Assembly (NCBI GenBank): GCA_022826725.1
Contig: JAJDUF010000007.1
Coordinates: forward strand, 62,001-126,000
Length of the DNA stretch: 64,000 nt
Direction of reading: 5' to 3'
Source: Chloroflexota bacterium
GTDB taxonomy: Bacteria > Chloroflexota > UBA11872 > UBA12225 > JAJDUF01
The translations under genes and the position numbers were made by a program. A model generated the notes under the pieces. The model made no database searches. It had not been told where the DNA came from and was given only the letters and a program-made list of their open reading frames with translations. Shown piece by piece: positions 23,776 through 31,983 of this stretch (position 1 is the stretch's first letter; each line of letters opens with the position of its first letter).

Positions 23776-25878
23776 ATGAAGCGTTTGGGGCATCCGGAGA
23801 CGCCGTTCCCAGTGGGGGTGGAGTATTATCGCGCTCCCACTCCGAAACAGGAGTGCTGGGACGGCGACTTTGCCCGGTTGCGAGCGGCCGGGTTTCGGAT
23901 CGTGCGGAGTCACTCGTACTGGAACGCGATGGAGCCACAACCGGGGCAGTACGAGCTGGATGACTTCGACCGATTGTTCGACCTCGCCGCGCAGCACGGC
24001 CTCTCGGTGTGGATGGATATCATGCTCGCTACGCACGGGGCCTGCCCGGAGTGGCTGACGCGCGAGTATCCCGACATGCGGGTGGTGAGCTATCGCGGCC
24101 AGCGTGCGGAGTCGTTTGCGAGCGGGGCCTATCCGCAGGGCGGCGCGATGCACTGCTACGACCACCCGGCCTGGCGGGAATACGGCGGGGATCTCATCCG
24201 GCACGTCGTACAGCGGTACAAGGACCGGCCAAATCTGCTGATCTGGGGACTGTGGGACGGCATCAACATCATCTCGGCGTGGAGCAGGATTACCGACGGC
24301 TGTCCGTGCTACTGCGACTACACGGTTGCCCGATACAAGGCGTGGCTGCGGGAGCGTTACACGCTGGACCAGCTCAACGAACGGCTGCTGCGGCGCTACG
24401 GGCGATGGGAGGACGTGCAGCCACCGCGGTCGAATCACAGTGTGGTGGAAATGCTGCTCTACCGGGAGTTTCACTACCAGAACTTGGTGGATCATCTGCA
24501 ATGGATGGTCGGCGAGGTCGAAGCCCTAGACCCGGAGCACGAGGTCCGGGCGCACGGGGCGTGGTATCCGCGGCCGTGGGACGAGCGGTGCGCGGAGCAC
24601 GTGGATAGCTGGGGCATGTCCATGCCCTCGAGCAATTTGCTCACCTCCGAGGACCCCTACAGGCTCGCGGATCGGGCCTTCAGCTTCGACTGGTCAAGGA
24701 GTGTGGGGCGGAACGGGCGCTGGTGGCATGAGGAAATCTATGCCGGGATGTCGCCGGGCGGCGTCGTGTGGAGCAAGCAGTCGGACCCGCGCGAGCTGAC
24801 GATGCTGCTTTGGATGACGCTGGCTACCGGCGGGGCCGGGGCGATGTTCTGGCAGTATCGTCCCGAGTATCTGAGCTTCGAGGGGCCGGGCTACAACCTG
24901 GTGGCGCTGGATGGGGAGCCGACGGCGCGTTTCCGGGCTGCGGCCGAGGCGATTGGGCAGATTGAGGGGCTGGCGGATCATTTGCCGGTCACGTGTCCGC
25001 GTGCCGAGGTGGGTGTCGTTTATCATCCCAAGTCGCAGGAATTGTTCACGTATAACGACCAGGACGATCGCTTCCTGGCCGACATGCGGGGGGTGTACCG
25101 GACGCTCTGGACGCACGGCATTCCGGCCGACATCGTCACGCCGGGGATGGATTGGTCGGGCTATCGGCTGCTGTTCCTGCCCAACGTGGCGCTGATGGAC
25201 GGGCAGACGCGCGAGCGAATCGAGCGGACGCTGGCCGAGAGTCCGGGGACGCGCCTGGTGGCCGAGGGGAGCTTTGGGCTGTATTCGGCCGATGGTCAGT
25301 CGAGCTACCGACCGCCGGAGGGCTTTGCGGCGGCGTTCGAAGTGCGGGTGGCTGATTTCTCGCGTGTGACCGAATATGACATTGCCCAGGGGCGCAACGT
25401 GGTCGAGACGCCCTACGGTCCGGCGACGATTACGACGGAGTGCGGATATGCTGTGCTCGAACCGCAGGGGGAGACTACGGCGCTGGCCACGATTGGTGCT
25501 GACACGGTGGGGGTGCGGACCGCCGATGGTCGCTTTACGTGGCTGGGGTTCACGCTGTCGGCCGGCTTTGGCGACGTTGGCGATCCAGGGCTGGTGCTGG
25601 GTCTGACCGCCGAGGCCGGTGTGCAGCCGCCGGTCATCAGCGCGGGGGACCGCGTCGTGCCCGTCGTGCGGCGGTCGCGGCAGGGAGGCTGGCTGGTGTT
25701 CCTGTTCAACCTGGAGGACCGGCCGGCGCAGGCCACACTGCGTCCGCGCTGGCGGACGGTTGAGGCTTGCGATCTGCTGAGGCAGTCGGCGCTGGCGGTC
25801 TCGGATGGCGCTTTCGGGGTGAGGCTTGGGCCGTGGGCCACTGCGGTCATCCACTGCATAGAGCAGGAAAGACGGTGA
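23776..25878 (+). CDS. GH42-type beta-galactosidase
   Basis: A 700-residue protein with the GH42 layout. The TIM barrel runs from residue 1 to about 370 (GVEYYRAPTPKQECWDGDFARLRAAGFRIVR; YWNAMEPQPGQYELDDFDRLFDLAAQHGL), followed by a trimerisation beta-alpha domain (VGVVYHPKSQELFTYNDQDD) and a C-terminal beta domain. A putative nucleophile Glu lies in WWHEEIYAG. The usual acid/base region W-x-x-x-N-E reads LLIWGLWDGIN, so the expected Glu seems altered. ATG 23776 follows GGAGGGAC. No signal peptide, so intracellular. Its stop overlaps the next gene (GTGA). Confidence 0.82.
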   Translation: MKRLGHPETPFPVGVEYYRAPTPKQECWDGDFARLRAAGFRIVRSHSYWNAMEPQPGQYELDDFDRLFDLAAQHGLSVWMDIMLATHGACPEWLTREYPDMRVVSYRGQRAESFASGAYPQGGAMHCYDHPAWREYGGDLIRHVVQRYKDRPNLLIWGLWDGINIISAWSRITDGCPCYCDYTVARYKAWLRERYTLDQLNERLLRRYGRWEDVQPPRSNHSVVEMLLYREFHYQNLVDHLQWMVGEVEALDPEHEVRAHGAWYPRPWDERCAEHVDSWGMSMPSSNLLTSEDPYRLADRAFSFDWSRSVGRNGRWWHEEIYAGMSPGGVVWSKQSDPRELTMLLWMTLATGGAGAMFWQYRPEYLSFEGPGYNLVALDGEPTARFRAAAEAIGQIEGLADHLPVTCPRAEVGVVYHPKSQELFTYNDQDDRFLADMRGVYRTLWTHGIPADIVTPGMDWSGYRLLFLPNVALMDGQTRERIERTLAESPGTRLVAEGSFGLYSADGQSSYRPPEGFAAAFEVRVADFSRVTEYDIAQGRNVVETPYGPATITTECGYAVLEPQGETTALATIGADTVGVRTADGRFTWLGFTLSAGFGDVGDPGLVLGLTAEAGVQPPVISAGDRVVPVVRRSRQGGWLVFLFNLEDRPAQATLRPRWRTVEACDLLRQSALAVSDGAFGVRLGPWATAVIHCIEQERR

Positions 25879-26168
25879 CGGGCGAGCCGGCGCCGCTCAG
25901 TAGTCGGAGTTCCAACGGATCGGACGGCCGGGGGCGATATGCCGATCCGCAATTTGCCCGACAGCTTGAACGGCAACTTGAGAGGGATGGTGCAAGGAGT
26001 GTCCGCAAGTCGTGGCGGTCTCTGCGGCAGCGTGAGGCAGAACACGTGGCAAAGCTCGCTAGGGCACGACCGGCCCGTACAAGCTCCCTTGAGCGAGAGT
26101 TGCGTGTATTCAGACGACAGCTTGCCACACTCGAACAGTTTATGAAGGAGAAGGAGATTGCCCCATGA
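25875..26168 (+). CDS. Small basic helical protein, unknown
   Basis: 97 residues starting at GTG 25875, overlapping the GH42 stop by four bases (GTGA). Mostly helix with heptad-like Leu/Arg/Glu pattern (RQLERQLERDGARSVRKSW; LERELRVFRRQLATLEQFMKE), so probably a coiled coil. Its TGA overlaps the ATG of the next small gene, implying translational coupling and perhaps a complex of the two products. I recognise no family. An antitoxin-like or regulatory role is only a guess. Confidence 0.65.
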   Translation: MTGEPAPLSSRSSNGSDGRGRYADPQFARQLERQLERDGARSVRKSWRSLRQREAEHVAKLARARPARTSSLERELRVFRRQLATLEQFMKEKEIAP

Positions 26169-26455
26169 CGGCGACTATTGGCACGCCCACGCGCTTCCCG
26201 GACAGTCAAGCCGAAAAGCTCTTGGCCTTACTCTCGGCGCGATCGGTCTTGCCGGGCCGCGATCACGAGGCCATCGTGCATGCGCTGACAGACATTGCGG
26301 CGTCGGTAGAGAAGGTCTATGGGGAAATGCTTCCGGCGCTACTGAGCGATCCGACCGTGGCGACTGAGGCGCTACAAGATACTCTCTGGGACATTAGAGA
26401 GGAGTTTCGACACATTCAGTACCATATTGACGATGGGACGCTGACCGACTTGTAA
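26165..26455 (+). CDS. Small helical protein, unknown
   Basis: 96 residues, starting in the ATGA overlap with the preceding gene. Acidic and helical (QAEKLLALLSARSVLPGRDHEAIVHALTDIAASVEKVY; WDIREEFRHIQYHIDDGTL). It complements the basic charge of its partner, which supports a heteromeric complex. The codon use and AAGGAGAAGGAG site before its ATG suggest real, well-translated coding. It ends 13 bases before the aldo/keto reductase start. No family is recognised. Confidence 0.7.
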   Translation: MTATIGTPTRFPDSQAEKLLALLSARSVLPGRDHEAIVHALTDIAASVEKVYGEMLPALLSDPTVATEALQDTLWDIREEFRHIQYHIDDGTLTDL

Positions 26456-26468
26456 GGAGAGAATAGCG

Positions 26469-27371
26469 ATGGCAGGGGAATTGCCGACGGCGATCTTGGG
26501 GCGGACTGGGCGGGAAGTGACGCGGCTGGGCTTCGGGGCGATGGAGATCAGGGGCGCGCCGCGCGGCCGCGCCGTGACCGATGAGCAGGCCGAGACGATC
26601 CTGAACGCGGTGCTCGACGTGGGCATCAACTTCATTGATACGGCGCGGTCGTATGGCCTGAGTGAGCAGTACATCGGCAGCTACATCTCCGACCGCCGCT
26701 CCGAATACTTCCTGGCGACCAAGGGCGGGCGGTATCAGGCCGGAGAGACGGACTGGACCGAGGAGCACCTGTTCCGGGGGATGGACGAGAGCTTGCAGCG
26801 GCTTCAGGTGGACTGCGTGGATACGCTCCAACTGCACAGCCCGACGGTGGAAGAGGTCGAGCGGGGTAACCTGGTGGCAGGGCTGCGGAAGCTGCGCGAG
26901 CAGGGGAAGGTGCGCTGGCTCGGCAACTCGACCAGGCTGCCCGATCTGCCGACGTTCTTGGAGTGGGGCGTGTTCGATGTTTTCCAGATACCGTATTCGG
27001 CGTTGGAGCGCACGCATGAGGACTTGATAACGAAAGCGGCGGAGGCCGGCATTGGCACGGTCATTCGCGGCGGCGTGGCCAAGGGCGAGCCGGGTGCCGG
27101 CCGGGGGAGCGCCGAGGCGTGGAGCAAGTTCGCGGCGGCGAATCTGGATGAGTTCCGCGAGGCCGGGGAGAGCCGCACATCGTTCATGCTGCGGTTCACG
27201 CTGACGCATCCGCACGTGCATACGATCATCGTGGGTACGCAGCGGCCGGAGCACCTGCGGGAGAACGTGGAGGCGGCGCTGCGGGGTCCGCTGTCACCGG
27301 CGGACTACGCGGAGGTGAAACGGCGAATGGACGCCGTCGGGATCACACCGGCGCCGGTTTCGCGGACCTAA
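26469..27371 (+). CDS. Aldo/keto reductase
   Basis: A 300-residue NADPH-dependent (beta/alpha)8 reductase. The catalytic tetrad is visible: Asp in FIDTARSYGLSE, Tyr in the same motif, Lys in LATKGGRY, and His in LQLHSP. The C-terminal region IIVGTQRPEHLRENVEA matches the cofactor-binding end of the family. It reduces an aldehyde or ketone, probably of a sugar given the GH42 gene in the same run. ATG 26469 has AAGGAGA upstream. The stop codon TAA is itself the start of a family D repeat. Confidence 0.92.
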   Translation: MAGELPTAILGRTGREVTRLGFGAMEIRGAPRGRAVTDEQAETILNAVLDVGINFIDTARSYGLSEQYIGSYISDRRSEYFLATKGGRYQAGETDWTEEHLFRGMDESLQRLQVDCVDTLQLHSPTVEEVERGNLVAGLRKLREQGKVRWLGNSTRLPDLPTFLEWGVFDVFQIPYSALERTHEDLITKAAEAGIGTVIRGGVAKGEPGAGRGSAEAWSKFAAANLDEFREAGESRTSFMLRFTLTHPHVHTIIVGTQRPEHLRENVEAALRGPLSPADYAEVKRRMDAVGITPAPVSRT

Positions 27372-27450
27372 CCCCCGGCCCCTTCCCTCCAGGGAAGGGG
27401 AGTGATGGTGTGCCGGCTCGGGATTTCCGCGAACGCAGGAATGGCGAAGT
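27369..27450. repeat. Family D hairpin plus CCGCG hairpin
   Basis: CCTAACCCCCGGCCCCTTCC followed by CTTCCCTCCAGGGAAGGGGAGT. The stop codon of the preceding gene lies within its first bases. A degenerate TTTCCGCGAACGCAGGAA hairpin follows. Confidence 0.75.
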
Positions 27451-27507
27451 AGTGGTGTGGGATGACCGTGTAGTGGACAGGCGAATTGGCAGGGAGGAGA
27501 GGTAATC

Positions 27508-28590
27508 ATGAGCGCTAGTCGTCGCAGCGAGCCGTTGCGGACCATCCACATCGGAGTTGGCACGCGCGGGAAGAGCCACGTGCGGGCCGCCATGGAGAGC
27601 GGTTACTGGTGCCCCGTCGCGTTGGTGGACGTAGTGCCGGACTACCTGGCGGCGGCGCGGGAGATGACGGGCTTACCGGAGTCCGTCTGCTTCACGAGTG
27701 TCGAGGCGGCCGTGGCGGCGGTCGATTCGGAAGCCGTAATTATCGCGTCGCCGGTGACGTTCCACGCGCAGCAGATTTTGGCCGCGCTGGCGGCTGACCG
27801 CCACGTGTTGACGGAGAAGTGCTTCACCGTGAGCTATGCGGACGCGGTGCGCTGCGTAACGACGGCCGACGAGCGGGACCGCAAGCTGATGGTGGTGCAG
27901 AATGCCCGGCTGCAAGCGCCGATGCGGACGCTGCGCCGGCTGGTGGCCGAGGAACGCTACGGGCCGCTGGGCCTGTACTTGATGAACTTCTACAAGGCGC
28001 GGGGCCGCGCCTACAATCTGAGTCCACACATGCATCTCTGGCAGCAGGGCGTCCATGAGCTGGACACCATCTTGTCGGTCGTGCAGCAGCCTTTGCGCCG
28101 GGTGTGGGGTCTCAGCAACAACCCGGCGTGGTCGGATTGGCCGACACCGTGTACTTTCCAGGCGATTGCCGAGTACGATGGCGGTGTTTCCGGGACTTAC
28201 GTGGGCACATCGAACGCGCGGGCAGGCGGGTTCGAGTTCCGGCTGGAGTGTGCGGAGGCGGCGCTGATTGCGGAGCGGACGGCCGGGGCCATTCGGGTGT
28301 GCTTCGGGCCGCACAACCAGCGGGAGGAGATGGTGCCGCTGGACTTACCCGACGTACATGGTATCGAGGACCATCCCGCTGCCCAGGCTGCGCTCGGCGG
28401 CGCACCGGCGACGCGCGAGCACGCCAGCTTGCCCGACGTGATGATCTATCGTGACTTCTACGAGTACGTCGCGGAGGGCAAGGAGCCGGAGACCACGGGC
28501 CGGCGCAACCTGGAGACCATCGGTCTTGTCGAGGCGGTGCAGCGGTCAACGGAGCTAGCGCGGCCGGTTGACATAAGCGAGTTGGGGTGA
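27508..28590 (+). CDS. Gfo/Idh/MocA family oxidoreductase
   Basis: A 360-residue NAD(P)-dependent dehydrogenase of sugars or polyols. The N-terminal Rossmann fold has VGTRGKSHVRAAM near 13-25 and AVIIASPVTFHAQQILAAL. The conserved E-K motif is present as VLTEKCFTVSY, and the middle domain carries the substrate-binding LSPHMHLWQQGVHELDTI segment with the catalytic His. It follows the aldo/keto reductase in the same direction and likely works in the same sugar pathway. ATG 27508 follows GGAGGAGAGG. Confidence 0.9.
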   Translation: MSASRRSEPLRTIHIGVGTRGKSHVRAAMESGYWCPVALVDVVPDYLAAAREMTGLPESVCFTSVEAAVAAVDSEAVIIASPVTFHAQQILAALAADRHVLTEKCFTVSYADAVRCVTTADERDRKLMVVQNARLQAPMRTLRRLVAEERYGPLGLYLMNFYKARGRAYNLSPHMHLWQQGVHELDTILSVVQQPLRRVWGLSNNPAWSDWPTPCTFQAIAEYDGGVSGTYVGTSNARAGGFEFRLECAEAALIAERTAGAIRVCFGPHNQREEMVPLDLPDVHGIEDHPAAQAALGGAPATREHASLPDVMIYRDFYEYVAEGKEPETTGRRNLETIGLVEAVQRSTELARPVDISELG

Positions 28591-28604
28591 TTGGTGCCCT
28601 AGGG

Positions 28605-28705
28605 CTGGTCATTGCGGCGCAAGCCGCAATCCAGACCGCCCGAGGGCCAGTGGTGCGTTTGGGTCCGCCCCCCTATGGTCCCCCCGCAAAGGCGGGGGGA
28701 CGGGG
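28605..28705. repeat. Hairpin ATTGCGGC/GCCGCAAT and family B hairpin
   Basis: ATTGCGGCGCAAGCCGCAAT forms a stem just after the dehydrogenase stop. A family B hairpin (GGTCCCCCCGCAAAGGCGGGG) follows at 28667-28705. Confidence 0.7.
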
Positions 28706-28726
28706 ACCAGCGGGAAGGAGCCGGGT

Positions 28727-29284
28727 ATGGCGACGACACTGACGAAGCTGCTGACTGCCGACGACCTGTTGCGATTGGATAGCGAGGGCGTGCGCGGCGA
28801 GTTGATCCAAGGAGTACTCTACGAAACGATGCCAGCAGGAATGGAGCACGGCGAGATCGTGATGAATCTGGGCATTTTGCTAGGTGGGTTCATCAAGCCG
28901 CGGAGGCTGGGGCGGCTGACCGGCTCGGATGCCGGTGTCTGGCTGGAGCGGGACCCAGATACCGTGCGCGAGCCAGACATCGCCTATATCTCGGCGGCGC
29001 GATTGCCGCCGGGCGTGAGAGTCCGGGGCTATGCCGAGGTGGTTCCCGACCTGGTGGTGGAGATTGCCTCTCCCAGCGATGGCCAGCGGGAGGTCAGCGA
29101 CAAGGCGCGGATGTGGCTGCGGTACGGCGTGCGCTTGGTATGGGTGGTGCAGCCGGATACATACACGGTGGACGTGTATGAGCCGGGCCGGGCGGTCGTG
29201 ACGCTCGATGAGCACGGTACCCTCGATGGCTTGGATGTGCTGCCCGGTTTTAATTGCGCGGTGCGCGAAGTTTTCGATACGTAG
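28727..29284 (+). CDS. Uma2 family (DUF820) nuclease-fold protein
   Basis: A 185-residue Uma2 protein with the PD-(D/E)XK fold. The features are LLRLDSEGVRGELIQGVLYE at the N-terminus, REPDIAYIS (the acidic Asp near 85), VPDLVVEIASPSDGQREVSDK with the catalytic Glu and the SPSD signature, and GVRLVWVVQP. The family is very expanded in Cyanobacteria and Chloroflexota; its function is not settled. ATG 28727 follows GGAAGGAG. It stands alone between repeats. Confidence 0.88.
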   Translation: MATTLTKLLTADDLLRLDSEGVRGELIQGVLYETMPAGMEHGEIVMNLGILLGGFIKPRRLGRLTGSDAGVWLERDPDTVREPDIAYISAARLPPGVRVRGYAEVVPDLVVEIASPSDGQREVSDKARMWLRYGVRLVWVVQPDTYTVDVYEPGRAVVTLDEHGTLDGLDVLPGFNCAVREVFDT

Positions 29285-29390
29285 CGCCGAATGGGCTGAA
29301 TCAGGGTTTTCGGGACGCAAGGATGAGCAGGATAGATTCTCGCTGGTGTAGACCCTTGCGTAACCACCCGGATGGAGGGCGAGAGGGGTA

Positions 29391-29455
29391 ACCCTCACCC
29401 CGGCCCTCTCCCAGGGGGAGAGGGGGATTGGATTCCCGCCAGCGGGAATGACGAG
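29391..29455. repeat. Family C hairpin plus CCCGC hairpin
   Basis: ACCCTCACCCCGGCCCTCTC then CCAGGGGGAGAGGGGGATTGG and ATTCCCGCCAGCGGGAAT. It is nearly identical to the copy at 2.63 kb and to the piece inside the mod gene at 53846-53880. The rest of 29285-29536 shows nothing else. Confidence 0.8.
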
Positions 29456-29536
29456 AGTGAGGTCAACCCCGCCATCCGTCCTGGCCGTTAAGCGGCGGGG
29501 AGCGGTACCCTCTCTAGGGAAGGAGTGTTACGAGCT

Positions 29537-30301
29537 ATGCGAGCCAACCAAGCACTTGCCAAGCTGCGTGCCGGTGGAGTGCTGTCCGGTCCGCTGATGG
29601 TCTACGACTCGCCCGATATGATCGCGCAGGTGGCGGACATGGGGTTCGATTGGGTGTGGCTCGACTGGCAGCACGGCCAGTTTACGGAGACGACGCTCAA
29701 CGCGGCACTTGGCCAGCTACTAGGCGCCGGGCACGTACCGCTGGTCCGGGTGCGGGGCCACGAGCCGGGTGTCATCAACCGGGTGCTGGATATGGGCGCG
29801 TTCGGTGTGGTCGTGCCGATGGTGCAGAACGCCGAGGAAGCGCGCGCGGTGGTCCAAGCGGCTTACTACCCGCCGCAAGGGCAACGCTCCGGTGGCGGCG
29901 TGCGGCTCGGCACCCTCGGCGGTGTGGGCGGCCCGGCCGAGTATTTCGCGCGAGCCAACGACGAGATCATGATGGTGGTGATGGTCGAGACCGAGGCGGC
30001 GATTGCACGGGTGAGTGAGATCATGCAGGTGCCGGGCGTGGACGTGGTGTTCATCGGTCCGGGCGACCTGATGCTGGACGTGCGCGCCAACGGCCATGAC
30101 GCGGCCTACCACGAGGAGCTGGTCTTGCAGGTCGCGGCGGCGGGCAAGGAGACGGGTACCGTGGCCGGCTATGCCTGCGGGAGCCGCGAGGAAGCGGAGC
30201 AGCGCATCGCGCAGGGCTTTCGGTTTCTCTCCTATGGCTCGGACAGTCGAGTGGTGCAAGCCGGCTTCGAGCAACTCCGGGACGAGTCGAAGGATTGGTA
30301 G
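29537..30301 (+). CDS. HpcH/HpaI aldolase (2-keto-3-deoxy acid type)
   Basis: A 254-residue class II pyruvate-type aldolase. Canonical motifs: WVWLDWQHGQFTE (catalytic His near 47), PLVRVRGHEPGVINRVLDMGAFGVVVPMVQNAEEA, MVVMVETEAAI (metal Glu) and VDVVFIGPGDLMLDV (metal Asp). It cleaves 2-keto-3-deoxy-L-rhamnonate-like or 4-hydroxy-2-oxo acids to pyruvate plus an aldehyde. With GH106-like, GH42 and dehydrogenase genes nearby, deoxysugar-acid breakdown is a reasonable inference. ATG 29537 has GGAAGGAG at about 12 bases; the in-frame GTG 29525 is too close to it. Confidence 0.92.
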   Translation: MRANQALAKLRAGGVLSGPLMVYDSPDMIAQVADMGFDWVWLDWQHGQFTETTLNAALGQLLGAGHVPLVRVRGHEPGVINRVLDMGAFGVVVPMVQNAEEARAVVQAAYYPPQGQRSGGGVRLGTLGGVGGPAEYFARANDEIMMVVMVETEAAIARVSEIMQVPGVDVVFIGPGDLMLDVRANGHDAAYHEELVLQVAAAGKETGTVAGYACGSREEAEQRIAQGFRFLSYGSDSRVVQAGFEQLRDESKDW

Positions 30302-30341
30302 CGCCTAGCTGCCGGACCGAGCAGGGGAGAGGGCTACTGCG

Positions 30342-30665
30342 ATGACGACGGTGCCGGCCGTAGCGCCCGATGGCGGGGACGGTCGGCAGTTGCGTCGCCG
30401 TATGGCTATCGCCTATGTCGCCGTGGCAACGGTGGCGGTGGCCGGCCTGGGCGTGGGGGTCGCGGCGGTGCGCCGGCTGCCCGGGGGGCGGTGGGAGCGC
30501 ACGATTATCCAGGCCACGCTGAACGATCCGGCCTCGGAGTCCCAGTTGCAACGGTACCTTGACGACGGGTGGGAGGTGGAGCGCCGCGTCATCCGCCAGA
30601 GCGCGCGCGGCACTCAACTGACCTACTATCTGCGCCGGCGGCCGCCGGATGCTGCCGGCGAGTGA
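30342..30665 (+). CDS. Small single-pass membrane protein
   Basis: 107 residues. One membrane segment is at about 28-47 (IAYVAVATVAVAGLGVGVAAV), then a cytosolic or external domain with a WERTIIQATLNDPASESQLQRYLDDGWEVERRVIRQ stretch. The latter resembles the DUF4177-type motif that begins WEYK and contains LN-x-x-G-x-x-GWE. An AGGGGAGAGGG site precedes ATG 30342. It could be cotranscribed with the aldolase 40 bases upstream. Function unknown. Confidence 0.65.
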   Translation: MTTVPAVAPDGGDGRQLRRRMAIAYVAVATVAVAGLGVGVAAVRRLPGGRWERTIIQATLNDPASESQLQRYLDDGWEVERRVIRQSARGTQLTYYLRRRPPDAAGE

Positions 30666-30965
30666 GGGTGAGCGCCGGCCGCCGTTGCGTCGGTACCGCC
30701 AGTGGCAAGCTGACGCTCTTCTGAACTGCTCCGTTTGAGGCCGTAGCACCCGGCGCCGCGTTCTGTTACCGGGTGAGCGCGGTCTCGTCCGTGTCGCTGC
30801 CGGCGCGGGCGTGCTGTGCTCTGCACCTCACTTGCGGCGGGTCAACGTGTCAATCCCCAGTCCGTATTCGTTCTATGGACTGATCGCTACTGGGGAGTTG
30901 GGGAGCGATCCGTCAGCCGGCAGTGCCATACACGGCATCCATGCCGACGAGGAGGCGTGCTGCAC
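30666..30965. other. Gene-free stretch, nothing recognised
   Basis: Three hundred bases between the small membrane protein and the SH3 protein. No hairpin repeat of families A to E is present, unlike most other gaps here. Presumably it contains the promoter of the SH3 gene, but no convincing -35/-10 pair is seen. Confidence 0.5.
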
Positions 30966-31742
30966 ATGGGCGGGCAGACAGCATCGGCGCGAGGCTCTCG
31001 GTGGTCTCGCTGCGCCTTGCTCCTGGGGATGGCCGTGGTGGTCTGGCTGCTCGGTGCGGCGACGCAGACCGCCGGTGCAGCACCACTCGCCAGCGACGCG
31101 CCCATCGCTGCCGGGCGGGTCGCTACGAGCAGCGGATTGAACATGCGCGCGGCCCCGCAGATGGGTGCGGCCGTGCTGCGCGTGCTGCCATTCCTCACCG
31201 AGGTCTACATTCTCGGTGCGGAGATAGAGCGCGACGGGCATCGGTGGGTGCCGATCCGATTGAAGCCGGAACATGGTGGGCAGCAAGGCTGGGTCGCTCG
31301 TCGCTGGCTGGTCGCGGTGCCGCTGAGTGCGGCGCATGCCCCGAGTAGCGGCAGCCCGGGTGGGGCGGGGCTGCTTGGCGACCCGCAGCGGCTGCGGGTG
31401 GTCAAGGGGTCGGGTGCCGCGCAGTACGCGGCCTTGAACGGGGTTCGCTACCACATTGCCGACTTGACCACGCTCCAAGCGCTCAACCTCGGCGGCTACG
31501 AGCAGGTGTCGGATGCGGTGATCGCGTCCCTGCGCGTGGGACCGGTACTCCGCTTCTATCCCGGTGCGCTACTCAGAGACGATGCCGGCCGCGTCTGGCA
31601 GATCGGCCACGATTGGCAGCGCCATTGGGTACCCGATCTAGCGACGTTCAATGCGCTGGGCTTTACCTGGGATCGGGTCCAGCAGACACCGGACTGGGCC
31701 GTGGGGCGTTTGGCACAGGGGCATCCGCTGACGGCCCGGTAA
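30966..31742 (+). CDS. Secreted SH3-domain protein with repeat domain
   Basis: 258 residues. Signal peptide: RGSRWSRCALLLGMAVVVWLL, with cleavage likely after AGA near 35. A bacterial SH3 domain follows (SSGLNMRAAPQMGAAVLRVLPFLTEV, about 55-110, ending QGWVARRWL). Then come two copies of a roughly 45-residue unit (QYAALNGVRYHIADLTTLQALNLGGYEQV and LLRDDAGRVWQIGHDWQRHWVPDLATFNALGF), a repeat common in secreted Chloroflexota and Deinococcota proteins. It probably binds cell-wall material. ATG 30966 has AGGAGG upstream. Confidence 0.8.
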   Translation: MGGQTASARGSRWSRCALLLGMAVVVWLLGAATQTAGAAPLASDAPIAAGRVATSSGLNMRAAPQMGAAVLRVLPFLTEVYILGAEIERDGHRWVPIRLKPEHGGQQGWVARRWLVAVPLSAAHAPSSGSPGGAGLLGDPQRLRVVKGSGAAQYAALNGVRYHIADLTTLQALNLGGYEQVSDAVIASLRVGPVLRFYPGALLRDDAGRVWQIGHDWQRHWVPDLATFNALGFTWDRVQQTPDWAVGRLAQGHPLTAR

Positions 31743-31772
31743 TGGGCCTCACCCCCCGGTCCCCTCCTCAAC

Positions 31773-31951
31773 AGGGGTAGGTATTTACATGGATGGACAG
31801 GATGGGAGTTTGCGTCGGGGTGGAGGCGGGCAACTCCGTACCGAAAAACCTCCCGGTGTGCGGGTGAGTAGCCCCCCTATGCCCCCCCCCGCACGGCGGG
31901 GGGACGGGCGCAACATGTTGCGCCCCTACGGCTTGTCCCGTACCTACCCCT
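31773..31951. mobile_element. MITE-like composite element, copy 1
   Basis: 179 bp bounded by perfect 11-bp inverted repeats AGGGGTAGGTA (31773-31783) and TACCTACCCCT (31941-31951). Inside are AACTCCGTACCGAAAAACCT, a family B-like hairpin and the palindrome GGGCGCAACATGTTGCGCCC. The second copy is at 35321. There is no coding capacity. Confidence 0.65.
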
Positions 31952-31983
31952 ATCAGCCGGCCCCCTGGGAGAGGGTGGAGGGT

